This document shows, piece after piece, positions 54,701 to 63,862 of a DNA stretch of 64,000 bases. The DNA is from Agitococcus sp. (GTDB lineage Bacteria; Pseudomonadota; Gammaproteobacteria; Pseudomonadales; Moraxellaceae): positions 91,613-155,612 of the forward strand of contig JAUSLJ010000001.1 of NCBI GenBank assembly GCA_030646715.1. The letters are read 5' to 3'. The notes below the pieces were generated by a model. That model saw only the letters and a list, made by a program, of their open reading frames with translations, ran no database searches and was not told the origin of the DNA. Position 1 is the stretch's first letter, and each line of letters begins with the position of its first letter. Made by a program: the position numbers and the translations under genes.

Positions 54701-55837
54701 ATGAAGTCATCAGCACCCTCCGTCCCAACATCCACCGCGCAAAAGCGCGGTTTTGCCTTTACTGCACTACTGTGGGCGATTATTTTGACGGTGTGGTGGT
54801 GGCCAGACGAATCACGCAGCAAGATGGGCGTAGAAGAAAAGTTTTTAGAATTAAGCCCTGCGGATATTGTCACCGTGCAATCCGTGCGCTTTTCTAATGA
54901 TATTCATGTCACAGGCACGATTGTTCCTGTTCGACAAACAATTTTAAATGCTCGTGTTGCGGGCGAAATTAGAGCGATTGGTGTGCGCGAAGGGCAGAGC
55001 GTGCGTGCAGGCCAAGTATTATTAACGCAGGATGACCGTGACTTAACGGCGCGTTTCCAACAAGCTGAAGCCTCGTTGTTAACGGCGCGTGCGGAAGCGG
55101 CTTTAACGCAACAAAACTTAGAACGCATCAAACCACTACAACAAAAAGAATATGCTTCCGCTACCGAATTAGCCAATGCCGAGAAGCAAGTTGATATTCG
55201 TAATGCCCAAGTGAAGTCGGCAGAAGTATCTCTATCACAAGCCCGTCAACAACTAGCAGATATGGTCGTACGTGCGCCTTTTGCTGGAGTGATTTCTGAG
55301 CGTTTGGTGGATACAGGACAAAGTGTTGCCCCGAATACACCCGTATTAAAAATTGTTGATTTATCACAAGTCGAATTAGTGGCTCAAGTAGCCGCAACTG
55401 AAGTGACGGCCATCCGTGTTGGTCAATTAGTGTATTTTACTGCCGATGGATATGCCGACAAAACCTTTGTTGGTCGTATCACGCGTATCAATCCGGTTGC
55501 TCGTGGCGGTAGTCGTCGAGTAGATGTTTATGCACTGGTCAACAATAACTTAGGCTTATTGCGTGCAGGATTATTTGCGAAAGGCGATATTCGGGATGAT
55601 AACGCGGTAGCAGGCGTTTCCGTGCCATTCTCCGCAGTGCAAGATAATAAAGGCAAAAGCCAAGTTCATGTCATCCGTGATAATCGTTTGGCCGCACAAC
55701 AAGTGATTTTAGGTCGTCGTGATGAAGCCAAAGGCGTGGTCTTAGTCAAAGGCTTACAACAAGGAGAACGCGTGTTATTACTGCCACCATTGCCAAACAA
55801 TGAAGGGCGAGTAGTGCATATCAAAGGAGGTCGTTAA
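54701..55837 (+). CDS. RND efflux periplasmic adaptor (MFP)
   Basis: A 378-residue membrane-fusion protein. A hydrophobic segment (about 20-40: LLWAIILTVWWWP) anchors it. A biotinyl-lipoyl half (GEIRAIGVREGQSVRAGQVL), a coiled-coil hairpin (about 105-165), the second lipoyl half (VRAPFAGVISERLVDTGQSV) and beta-barrel domains follow. It links the RND pump at 55840 to an outer-membrane channel, which is not encoded here. The ATG at 54701 follows the previous stop by 1 bp. Confidence 0.93.
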   Translation: MKSSAPSVPTSTAQKRGFAFTALLWAIILTVWWWPDESRSKMGVEEKFLELSPADIVTVQSVRFSNDIHVTGTIVPVRQTILNARVAGEIRAIGVREGQSVRAGQVLLTQDDRDLTARFQQAEASLLTARAEAALTQQNLERIKPLQQKEYASATELANAEKQVDIRNAQVKSAEVSLSQARQQLADMVVRAPFAGVISERLVDTGQSVAPNTPVLKIVDLSQVELVAQVAATEVTAIRVGQLVYFTADGYADKTFVGRITRINPVARGGSRRVDVYALVNNNLGLLRAGLFAKGDIRDDNAVAGVSVPFSAVQDNKGKSQVHVIRDNRLAAQQVILGRRDEAKGVVLVKGLQQGERVLLLPPLPNNEGRVVHIKGGR

Positions 55838-55839
55838 TC

Positions 55840-58800
55840 ATGTGGTTAACCCGTATCTCCATTAAAAATCCCGTTTTTGCCTCCATGATGATGTTAGCCT
55901 TGATGGTATTAGGGCTTTTTTCGTGGCGCGAGCTCAGTGTCGAGGAGTTTCCCGATATTGAGTTTCCTTATGTCATGATTACTACCGATTACGCAGGCGC
56001 ATCACCCGAAGCTGTCGAAAGTGATGTTACTCGTAAACTCGAAGACAGTATCAACACCATTCCGGGTGTGCGTCGGATTATTTCTAAATCTTATGAAGGT
56101 CGCTCAAGCATTGCCGTTGAGTTTGCTTTAGGCGTATCTATCGGTACAGCAGTGCAAGACGTGCGCGATAAAGTTGCCTCGGTACGCACGCGTTTTCGTG
56201 GTGATATTAAAGAGCCTTTAGTTGAGCGTTATCGTCCAGAATCGTCACCCGTGATGTCGATTGCATTTCAGTCGGCTACCATGAGCACTCGTGATTTAAC
56301 CACCTTAGTTGAGCAGAAAGTCGTTCGTCAGCTGCAAAATGTTGAAGGTGTCGGCAAAATCGAAGTGGTCGGCGGATTACGTCGAGAGATAGCGGTACAA
56401 CTACAGCCTGAGCGTATGCAAGCTTTAGGCGTTGGTGTCGGTGAAGTGTTAAATGCTTTACGTGCCGATAGCGCGGATATGCCTACAGGTACGGTGGTGA
56501 GCGGGGTACAAGAGCGTGTCGTGCAGTTAGAAGGACGCATGACTTCGCCCGAAGATTTTCAAAATATGATTGTCGCCATGCGTGGCCAATCACCTGTCTA
56601 TTTATCACAAGTTGCTGACATTAAAGACAGCGAACAAGAGCCAAGTTCTTTGGCCTTAGTTAATGGTCATCGTGCCGTCAGTATTGATATTGTCAAAATG
56701 TCAGGAGCAAATACCATTACCGTCGTTGATGGTGTGCGAGCTGCTGCCGATGATGTCCGTACCAGCTTACCGTCAGGCGTAAGCATGTTAGAAGTCGCCG
56801 ATAGTGCGCGTTCAGTACGAGCATCGTTACATGATGTGCAAGCGACATTGTTTGAAGGCGCAATCTTAGCCATTACTGTGGTGTTTTTATTTTTAGGTTC
56901 TTGGCGGTCAACCGTCATCACTAGTTTGACCTTGCCGATTGCCTTATTAGGCACGATTTTTTGTTTATATGTTTTTAATCTTTCGCTTAACACCATGACT
57001 TTAATGGCGTTATCGCTCTGTATTGGTTTATTGATTGATGATGCTATTGTCGTTCGTGAAAACATTGTTCGTCATGCGGCAATGGGTAAAAGTTCTTATC
57101 ACGCGGCAATGGACGGTACACGCGAAATTGGCTTGGCGGTATTAGCCACGACCTTAACCATTGTCGTTGTCTTTTTACCCGTCGCTTTTATGGGCGGGAT
57201 TATTGGTCGCTTCTTTTATCAGTTTGGTGTTGCCGTCGCCTGTGCAGTGTTGTTGTCGATGTTTGTCAGCTTTACCTTAGACCCGATGTTATCGAGCATT
57301 TGGAAAGAACCACACAACCATCGGCCAGCTCAAACCGATGATGAAAGTCTCAATAAATTTCTCCAGCGTTTTGATAAAAAAAATCAACCGACAACCGCGT
57401 TTGGTCAATTCTGTGAACGTATTTTTAGTCGTTTTGATGCGTGGGTAGAAAGTCTAGGCCAAGTGTATGCGCGGGTGATTCGTTGGGCGTTAAGACATCG
57501 TCGTGAAACCTTAATTGTTGCTTTCTCCTCATTGTTAGTGGCGTTGTTGTTATCCACTCAAGTCGGTAAAGAATTTGTACCAGAACCTGATTTAAGTGAA
57601 ATTAGTATTAAATTATCTACGCCTACAGGTTCATCATTGGCTTACACCCAACAAAAAACTGAACAAGTGGAGGCCGTGATTCGTGGTTATGAAGGCGTCG
57701 TCGCCACTTATGCCACCATTAATAGTGGTATGGAAGCAGGTAAAAATCGCGTCGGTATTCGTGTACGTTTAGTGCCAAAAGCCAAACGCAGTATTTCGCA
57801 AAAAGAATTGGTTAACGTCTTGCGCGAACGTTTAACCAATATGAATGGTGTTGAAATTAGCTCTGTCGCTGCGGCTAAAGAGTCTATTGGCGGCGGTTTA
57901 AAACCGATTCAAATTTCACTCCAAGGTCAAGATTTGGTTCAACTAAGAGCGATTGCGGCTGAATATCAAGAGAAAGTCAGTAAAGTGGAAGGTGTCGTCG
58001 ATTTAGAAAGCTCGTTAAAATCATCTCGCCCTGCGTATGCCATTAAAGTTGATAGAGAACGGGCTGCCGATGCAGGTTTGTCGGTCAGTCAAATTGGCAT
58101 TGCTTTACGTCCTTTATTAGCTGGCGATGCCGTGACGACATGGCAAGATCCACAAGGCGAAAATTACGATGTGCGTGTGCAATTAGCCGAATCGCAACGT
58201 CATGATAGTGATGATATATGGGGTTTGCCACTCGCCAGTAGTCGTATTAATTCAGTGACAGGCCAACCTGAAATGGTGGCTTTAGGCGAAGTCGCTCGTA
58301 TTGATGACGCGCAAGGAGCATCACAAATTAATCGCCGTAACTTATATCGGGAAGTGTTATTTTCCGCCAATGTTATGGGCAGACCCGCAGGCGATGTTGG
58401 TGCCGATATGAAAGCGGTTGCAGAGAGTATGGCTTTACCCGCAGGTTACCGTTTTCAAACCCAAGGCCAAAATAAAGACATGGAAGAGTCGTTGGGTTAT
58501 GCCAAAACAGCATTATTGTTAGCGGTGTTGTTTATTTATTTTGTCTTAGGCGCGCAGTTTAATAGCTTTTTGCATCCGTTAACGATTATGTCGTCGTTAC
58601 CTTTATCGTTAGTGGGTGTCTTTTTATCTTTATATATCTTTAATAGCACGCTTAATATTTTCTCCATTATTGGCATTGTTATGTTGATGGGTTTGGTGAC
58701 GAAAAACGCCATTCTGTTGGTCGATTTTATTCAAAAAGCCGTTGCCGATGGCATGAACCGAGAACAAGCCATTATGTGTGCTGGTCGTACTCGTTTACGT

Positions 58801-59070
58801 CCTATTTTAATGACTACTGCGGCGATGATTATGGGGATGGTGCCGTTAGCAATGGGCTTAGGCGAGGGCGCAGAACAACGCTCGCCGATGGCTCATGCGT
58901 TGATTGGTGGCGTGTTAACGTCCACCTTGTTAACGCTGATTGTTGTGCCTGTGTTGTACACCGTGTTTGATGATTTATCGAAGATGTTTAAACGCAAAGA
59001 TCAGCGCGGCACGCTGCAACACAACACCAGCGCACAGTTAGTGGCAATTAAAGATGACCAACTAAAATGA
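55840..59070 (+). CDS. RND efflux pump, HAE-1-like family
   Basis: A 1076-residue inner-membrane transporter with 12 TM segments and two large periplasmic loops. Proton-relay residues Asp400-Asp401 in TM4 (GLLIDDAIVVRENI) mark the hydrophobe/amphiphile (AcrB-like) class rather than the metal class at the start of the window. The start WLTRISIKNPVFASMMMLAL resembles the MdtB/MexF-type group. It sits in one operon with a GH3 enzyme and acyltransferases, so the substrate may be their product rather than antibiotics. The cytosolic C-terminal tail (about 35 residues) is somewhat long. Confidence 0.94.
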   Translation: MWLTRISIKNPVFASMMMLALMVLGLFSWRELSVEEFPDIEFPYVMITTDYAGASPEAVESDVTRKLEDSINTIPGVRRIISKSYEGRSSIAVEFALGVSIGTAVQDVRDKVASVRTRFRGDIKEPLVERYRPESSPVMSIAFQSATMSTRDLTTLVEQKVVRQLQNVEGVGKIEVVGGLRREIAVQLQPERMQALGVGVGEVLNALRADSADMPTGTVVSGVQERVVQLEGRMTSPEDFQNMIVAMRGQSPVYLSQVADIKDSEQEPSSLALVNGHRAVSIDIVKMSGANTITVVDGVRAAADDVRTSLPSGVSMLEVADSARSVRASLHDVQATLFEGAILAITVVFLFLGSWRSTVITSLTLPIALLGTIFCLYVFNLSLNTMTLMALSLCIGLLIDDAIVVRENIVRHAAMGKSSYHAAMDGTREIGLAVLATTLTIVVVFLPVAFMGGIIGRFFYQFGVAVACAVLLSMFVSFTLDPMLSSIWKEPHNHRPAQTDDESLNKFLQRFDKKNQPTTAFGQFCERIFSRFDAWVESLGQVYARVIRWALRHRRETLIVAFSSLLVALLLSTQVGKEFVPEPDLSEISIKLSTPTGSSLAYTQQKTEQVEAVIRGYEGVVATYATINSGMEAGKNRVGIRVRLVPKAKRSISQKELVNVLRERLTNMNGVEISSVAAAKESIGGGLKPIQISLQGQDLVQLRAIAAEYQEKVSKVEGVVDLESSLKSSRPAYAIKVDRERAADAGLSVSQIGIALRPLLAGDAVTTWQDPQGENYDVRVQLAESQRHDSDDIWGLPLASSRINSVTGQPEMVALGEVARIDDAQGASQINRRNLYREVLFSANVMGRPAGDVGADMKAVAESMALPAGYRFQTQGQNKDMEESLGYAKTALLLAVLFIYFVLGAQFNSFLHPLTIMSSLPLSLVGVFLSLYIFNSTLNIFSIIGIVMLMGLVTKNAILLVDFIQKAVADGMNREQAIMCAGRTRLRPILMTTAAMIMGMVPLAMGLGEGAEQRSPMAHALIGGVLTSTLLTLIVVPVLYTVFDDLSKMFKRKDQRGTLQHNTSAQLVAIKDDQLK

Positions 59071-59411
59071 CTGTTATGGGTTTAACGATGACCGCAGGCG
59101 GTATTTATATCGCCTTAACGATTTTTTTTAATGTCTTTGGTACTTATTTAGCGCGTGTTTATGCCTTTGAAAATAAGGCTATTTTTATGGCGATGGCGTT
59201 GGTGTCTTATACGGTTGCTTTTGTTACGTGGTCAAAAGTATTGAAGGTATATGACTTGGGTTTTGCCTCGTCAGTGATTACAGGTTCGGTGTTAACCATT
59301 TCTAATCTGATAGCGTTTTGTTTTTTGAATGAAGTGTATTCGGTGAGTAAATTGTTTTTTACTGCGTTAATTGTGGTGGGGGTTATTGGGGTGAATGTTT
59401 GTCATTCGTAG
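59067..59411 (+). CDS. SMR-like four-helix membrane protein lacking the key glutamate
   Basis: A 114-residue protein with four predicted TM helices, resembling EmrE/SugE/ArnE-type small transporters. In EmrE the proton-coupling Glu14 sits in LAEVIGTTLMK. Here the matching segment is FFNVFGTYLAR, with Asn22 in that place. Later helices (LGFASSVITGSVLTISNLIAF, then LIVVGVIGVNV) follow the SMR pattern. Loss of the acidic residue resembles ArnE/ArnF-type lipid-linked carriers. It overlaps the RND gene by 4 bp and ends the operon. Confidence 0.75.
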   Translation: MTVMGLTMTAGGIYIALTIFFNVFGTYLARVYAFENKAIFMAMALVSYTVAFVTWSKVLKVYDLGFASSVITGSVLTISNLIAFCFLNEVYSVSKLFFTALIVVGVIGVNVCHS

Positions 59412-59499
59412 ATTCCTTCGTTTTGTAGTTTGCTCAGCGTGGTACATCCGAACAAACAAAGTTAACTATTCTAGTATTTTTTTTATTGTATTTAACCCA

Positions 59500-59949
59500 C
59501 TATGGCTTATAAAAGTGCTTAACAAAAGCATTTTTAAACTGTTGGTGGCAGTTCGTACAGCTTTGTTCGAGCGTATTAAAAGAGCTTATGATATTTTGAC
59601 GATTCCCCGTTTTAGCCTCAGTGGCTAGATTTTTGGCCGCTTGGTGTGTTTGACCGTCCAATTGTTTTAATCGACTAATATCTCGGCCAAAAAACATCAT
59701 AATGCGTAGTTTTTCACTAAAAGGCGGTTCTGGATGCTCGGCGATGAGTAATGCTGTTTTGGCAACAACGTCCCAATCTTCGCGAGTCATTGCATGGTTG
59801 GTTAATTGCATATTATTATCAAGTTCTTGCATTATTTTGCGTAAAACCATTGCGTTGTTTGGTGTTGTCTCATCCGCCAAAGTGGTTGCTATGGTCGATA
59901 TTGTTAATAGCAAGACGGTCGCTAGTTTTGATAGCATCTGCATAAACAT
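59500..59949 (-). CDS. Periplasmic c-type cytochrome (cytochrome c'/c556-like)
   Basis: A 149-residue exported protein: signal peptide LSKLATVLLLTISTIATTLA, then an alpha-helical body and a single haem site Cys131-Cys134-His135 (SCTNCHQQF) close to the C terminus, as in class II cytochromes c. I chose the ATG at 59949, with AAGAGA 7 bases upstream; a longer reading to 60003 would overlap the ABC gene. It lies 16 bp after the ABC ATPase gene on the same strand, so it is probably in the exporter operon, an unusual association. Confidence 0.82.
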   Translation of the reverse strand: MFMQMLSKLATVLLLTISTIATTLADETTPNNAMVLRKIMQELDNNMQLTNHAMTREDWDVVAKTALLIAEHPEPPFSEKLRIMMFFGRDISRLKQLDGQTHQAAKNLATEAKTGNRQNIISSFNTLEQSCTNCHQQFKNAFVKHFYKP

Positions 59950-59965
59950 AAAATAGTCTCTTGTT

Positions 59966-60676
59966 TTAATCATCGACTTTACGGCCTTCACCTTGTTCTT
60001 CATGGGTTACACCATCACGGATATGGTAAATTCGTTTAAATGTCGGAATAATTTTTTCATCATGCGTCACAACAATAATGGCGGTTTCAAACTGAGTGGC
60101 CATTTCATTTAGTATGCGTATCACCGCCATTGCGCGTTTACTATCGAGTGCGGCAGTGGGTTCGTCGGCAAGAATCACAGGCGGGCGATTGACTAATCCT
60201 CGGGCAATAGCAACGCGTTGTTGTTCGCCACCTGATAGTAGTGAAGGCATCGCATAAGCACGATGTTGTACCTCTAATGCCGTCAATAAGGCCAAGGCTT
60301 TGGCGCGTGATTCTTCATTAGAATAGCCTGCCAACATGGGTAACAATGCGACGTTATCAATGACATTTAAAAATGGAATTAAATATGGCTGTTGAAAAAT
60401 AAAGCCTATTTTATCGCGTCTTAGCGCGGGTAAGTCGCTGACTTTCCAGTCGTTTTCATAAATAACTTCATCCCCTAAAGTCATTCGTCCTGCTATTGGC
60501 GTAATCACCGCGCCTAAACATTTGAGTAGCGTACTTTTTCCTGAGCCAGAAGGGCCAATTAACCCCACCACTTCGCCCGCTTTTACCTGCATATTGACAT
60601 CTTTTAAGGCATCAAAGGCAGAGTCGCCACTGCCGTAGCGTTTTTTGAGACCTTCAATACAAATACCGTTGTTCAT
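59966..60676 (-). CDS. ABC exporter ATPase, DevA/LolD/MacB type
   Basis: A 236-residue nucleotide-binding subunit. Walker [10 protein letters not shown] is at about 41-49, the signature [15 protein letters not shown] and Walker [13 protein letters not shown] follow. The class is that of LolD/MacB/DevA ATPases which power FtsX-type permeases. I chose the ATG at 60676, 5 bp after the permease stop region; a longer reading to 60739 has no support. It forms a DevBCA-type exporter with the next two genes. Confidence 0.93.
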   Translation of the reverse strand: MNNGICIEGLKKRYGSGDSAFDALKDVNMQVKAGEVVGLIGPSGSGKSTLLKCLGAVITPIAGRMTLGDEVIYENDWKVSDLPALRRDKIGFIFQQPYLIPFLNVIDNVALLPMLAGYSNEESRAKALALLTALEVQHRAYAMPSLLSGGEQQRVAIARGLVNRPPVILADEPTAALDSKRAMAVIRILNEMATQFETAIIVVTHDEKIIPTFKRIYHIRDGVTHEEQGEGRKVDD

Positions 60677-60680
60677 CCGT

Positions 60681-61883
60681 TTAGCCTCCAATCGCTTCGG
60701 CAGGGTCAACTTGTAGGGCAATGCGAATCGCAATGACACTGGCTAAGGCGCAAATTATTAACACAGCAAAGAAGCCAATCAGAGAATCTGTGGGGATTAA
60801 CAGCACGTATTTAGGAAATAGTGGCGCAGCAAACGTCGCGGTAATTTTGCCTACCGCAAAGCCAATAACGCCTAAGGCCAGTGCTTGTTGTAAAATCATT
60901 GCCGCAATGGTTCGGTTGCGTGTGCCAATCAGTTTGAGGACGGCAATTTCACGGATTTTATCCATGGTTAAGGTGTAAATAATAAAGGCCACAATGGCGG
61001 CACTGACCACCGCTAAGATAATCAAAAACATACTAATTTGTTTTGCTGACGTGGCAATCAACTTGCCTATCAGAATATTTTCCATTTGTACGCGGGTATA
61101 AACAGTGAGATGTTTCCAGCGACGAATAGACTCTGCCACCTCATCGGCGGAGGTATGAGGTTTAATGCGGACAAGAATGGCATTAACCAAATGATTGCTA
61201 AATTGACTATCCGTGAGTTTGTCGGGTTCAGAGACGGTATTAGGACTAAATGGCGTGTTAGATTCGGTGCGATGGCGACTTTGCCAAATGGCCTGATTGT
61301 CTTTTAAAAACTGTGCTTCTTGAGCATCTTTAAGCGGAATAAATACCATTGGGTCACCACTAGAAGACACCATTCGACGGGTTAAACCGACGACCGTATA
61401 GTGATTACGGCGAATTTTGATGTTGTCACCGAGTTTTAAGTGCGTCGCAATGTCGGCTACGGCTTCATAATGGCCACGCGTGAGATGTCGTCCCGCGATT
61501 AAGTAAGGCGGCCAGCCGACTGCGCCAGAGCGAGCATGAGGCATAATGCCAACAACCATTGAACGAATATCTCGATTTTTTTTATGTACTTGCATGGTCA
61601 AGTAAGTGACATTGCTGGCTTCTGCAACCCCCGAAACGGCTAACACGGTACGATATAAATCACCATAGAGGCTAGAGGATTCCGCATAGGGCCCAAGCGT
61701 ATCTTTTTGTACCACCCACAAGTCGGCACCACTATTATCGAGCAGTGCTTTGCCATCATCGACCATGCCGCGATAGACCCCTGCCATAATCAGCGTGACA
61801 CCGATTAACAAACCCAGTCCTAAGCCCGTAAAAACAAATTTTCCCCATGCGTGAAAAATATCACGCCCAGCCAAACTGATCAT
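60681..61883 (-). CDS. ABC exporter permease, FtsX/DevC type
   Basis: A 400-residue permease with one N-terminal TM segment (about 14-36), a large MacB-type periplasmic domain (about 40-270), and three C-terminal TM segments of the FtsX fold (about 275-395). VLKLIGTRNRTIAAMILQQA is the cytoplasmic coupling segment and the end VDPAEAIGG is typical. The MFP gene overlaps it by 4 bp. DevC relatives export glycolipids or other hydrophobic compounds through TolC-type channels. Confidence 0.92.
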   Translation of the reverse strand: MISLAGRDIFHAWGKFVFTGLGLGLLIGVTLIMAGVYRGMVDDGKALLDNSGADLWVVQKDTLGPYAESSSLYGDLYRTVLAVSGVAEASNVTYLTMQVHKKNRDIRSMVVGIMPHARSGAVGWPPYLIAGRHLTRGHYEAVADIATHLKLGDNIKIRRNHYTVVGLTRRMVSSSGDPMVFIPLKDAQEAQFLKDNQAIWQSRHRTESNTPFSPNTVSEPDKLTDSQFSNHLVNAILVRIKPHTSADEVAESIRRWKHLTVYTRVQMENILIGKLIATSAKQISMFLIILAVVSAAIVAFIIYTLTMDKIREIAVLKLIGTRNRTIAAMILQQALALGVIGFAVGKITATFAAPLFPKYVLLIPTDSLIGFFAVLIICALASVIAIRIALQVDPAEAIGG

Positions 61884-63031
61884 TTTAAGGCCTCTGGAAT
61901 ACTTTTAACGATACGCAGATCATGACGAGGGAGTAGGGCTTTTTCGCTATAAACCACAATGTGGTCGCCAAGCGTTAAGCCTTTCATGATTTGTACGTCG
62001 CCATCGAGCGTCGCTTCGCCCAATGTCACAGGAACAAAATGGGGTTTGTTTGCCATGATTTTCCAAACTCCCACTTGTTCGCCTTGGTGTTGTATGGCGG
62101 CATTAGGTACAACAAGTGCCGCAGGAAGTGGTGGTAAATGGATGGTCACTTCGGCCAACTCGCCGATTAAAGGCAGGGGAGAAGGAGGGGAGTCAAAAAT
62201 AACTTTTGCCATCGCTTCTTCGGTGATGGTGTCGGCTTTGGGTTCAATCCGTAAAATTTGGCCTGTTAAAATCTGGTTTTTGTGGGAGCGTAGGACAATA
62301 TGCGCGGGTAGTTTGGCGCGCAGACCTGAGATGTTAACTTGGTCAAAGCGGACATTGATCCATAAGGTTTGCGGGTCAATAAACTCAATGATGGGTTGGC
62401 CAGCTAAGAGCGTTGTCCCTACTTCGGCGGTACGAGCCGTCACAATGCCATCGGCACTAGCCATTAATTGAAAGTTTGCTTTTAGTAAGTTTAACGCCGC
62501 AATATCCGCGTTGATACGTGCAAAATCTGCTTTGGTAGCGGCGGCTGTTGCATTGGCAACTTCAAGTTCTAAATTTTTGGCTCGAAGAGCATCCTCACTT
62601 ACCGCATGCGTGAGAAACAATGCTTCGTAGTGACGCGCTTGGTTTTGTGCATAACGTTGCCTCGCCGTTGACTCACGCATGATGGCTTCTGTGCGTTGGC
62701 GATTGGCTTGTTGGGCGTGAATGCGCTCATCAATATCAACGCTATCCATCAAGCCAATGACTTGTTTTTCATGGACGGCATCACCGACATTGACATCTAA
62801 GCGTTTGAGTTTACTGGTCGTCATTGCCCCTACTTTATAGGTATAACGGGCTTCTATCGTTCCAATACCAAATACCGCAGGTGTAATAGAACGAGATTGC
62901 ACTGTTGTTTCGGTCACGATAACGGGCGCAAGAGGGCCTGTGCGTAAGGCGACATATATTAAAAGTGCGACTAATACCGAAATGACAAAAATAATGCTCA
63001 TCATTCGGCGTTTGCTTGCGGATAGCATCAT
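61880..63031 (-). CDS. HlyD-family periplasmic adaptor, DevB type
   Basis: A 383-residue adaptor with an N-terminal anchor (about 11-29), lipoyl halves (KLKRLDVNVGDAVHEKQVIGL and GIVTARTAEVGTTLLAGQPI), a coiled-coil hairpin (about 95-175) and beta-barrel. It would join the FtsX-type permease to an outer-membrane channel that is not encoded nearby. It overlaps the tetR stop by 4 bp and the permease start by 4 bp, so all three are translationally coupled. Confidence 0.92.
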   Translation of the reverse strand: MMLSASKRRMMSIIFVISVLVALLIYVALRTGPLAPVIVTETTVQSRSITPAVFGIGTIEARYTYKVGAMTTSKLKRLDVNVGDAVHEKQVIGLMDSVDIDERIHAQQANRQRTEAIMRESTARQRYAQNQARHYEALFLTHAVSEDALRAKNLELEVANATAAATKADFARINADIAALNLLKANFQLMASADGIVTARTAEVGTTLLAGQPIIEFIDPQTLWINVRFDQVNISGLRAKLPAHIVLRSHKNQILTGQILRIEPKADTITEEAMAKVIFDSPPSPLPLIGELAEVTIHLPPLPAALVVPNAAIQHQGEQVGVWKIMANKPHFVPVTLGEATLDGDVQIMKGLTLGDHIVVYSEKALLPRHDLRIVKSIPEALK

Positions 63032-63651
63032 TTTTTACTCCCAATACCGCGCAAATAAATCGCTAATACTCGAGGTGCTTCATGACGAATGCGCTGTATA
63101 TCATCGGTGATTAATGATTGAACCACTAAGCCTTGAATCGTGCCAATAAACATCGTAATCGCTGTTTCAATATCAAGTTGCTGATCGACTTCACCTTTGT
63201 TTTTAGCGTCCTCTAGTAGGCGATAAAGACGTTTGCGGTAGCGCGTAATAATCGTGTGTACCAACTGCTTAGGGGCAGTTTGGCCGTTACGCTGTAATTC
63301 GCCTAACATCATGCGTGGCGCACCCGGATGCTCGACGATAAATTCAATATTAGCGAGAAAGATCGCTTCAATCGCGGCAATGGGAGTAGGTGCATGAAGT
63401 GCTGCGGCATCAATGCGCGATAACAATCGTTCAGCAACCCACTCCATGACAGCTTTTAAAATGTCATCCTTGCTTGGAAAGTGTTTAAACAATGCGCCTT
63501 GTGAAACACCCATATATTTGGCAATCGCGGAGGTGGTAATGTCATGTGGATTTTGTTGTGCGGCTAGTGCTACAACGGCATCAACGGTGATTGCTCGCCG
63601 TTCATCAGCAGGTAAATGTTTGGTTGGAATTTTGGTCACAAAATACGCCAT
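63028..63651 (-). CDS. TetR-family transcription regulator
   Basis: A 207-residue regulator. The N-terminal helix-turn-helix has TTSAIAKYMGVSQGALFKHFPSKDDILKAV (about 38-67), the canonical TetR recognition region, and the C-terminal half is the all-helical ligand domain. It is the first gene of the exporter operon and likely represses it. The ligand is probably the exporter's substrate. A perfect TTGACA -35 and a palindrome over the start site lie just upstream. Confidence 0.93.
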   Translation of the reverse strand: MAYFVTKIPTKHLPADERRAITVDAVVALAAQQNPHDITTSAIAKYMGVSQGALFKHFPSKDDILKAVMEWVAERLLSRIDAAALHAPTPIAAIEAIFLANIEFIVEHPGAPRMMLGELQRNGQTAPKQLVHTIITRYRKRLYRLLEDAKNKGEVDQQLDIETAITMFIGTIQGLVVQSLITDDIQRIRHEAPRVLAIYLRGIGSKK

Positions 63652-63656
63652 AAAGT

Positions 63657-63699
63657 AAGTGAGTAATTACTATCTTATCGGATGTTTTAATCTTGTCAA
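63657..63699 (-). promoter_or_regulatory. Promoter and candidate TetR operator of the exporter operon
   Basis: On the minus strand TTGACA (63694-63699), a 16-bp spacer and TAAGAT (63672-63677) form a sigma-70-type promoter. A perfect 10-bp palindrome AGTAATTACT (63662-63671), extendable to a 20-bp imperfect dyad (63657-63676), covers the -10/start region. That is the usual place for TetR autorepression. Confidence 0.6.
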
Positions 63700-63788
63700 G
63701 CCAAGTAAATAAAAGCTTCACCCGCGTTGTGAAGTAAGTATAGAGAGAGTTGTTGGCGGTGGTTTTCCTCTGTCCCACTCTACTAAAC

Positions 63789-63820
63789 AAAAAAAGACGC
63801 TTAATAGCAGCGTCTTTTTT
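63789..63820 (+). terminator. Intrinsic-terminator-like hairpin between divergent genes
   Basis: A poly-A run, GACGCT (63796-63801), a 7-base loop, AGCGTC (63809-63814) and six T form a Rho-independent terminator on either strand. No annotated gene reads into it on the plus strand, since tetR starts at 63651 going left and the next gene starts at 63863. It may end a short unannotated transcript or act in the next gene's leader. Confidence 0.8.
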
Positions 63821-63862
63821 GTTATAGTCAAACCAGTGCAACTTTAATGCTGAGTGACAATT

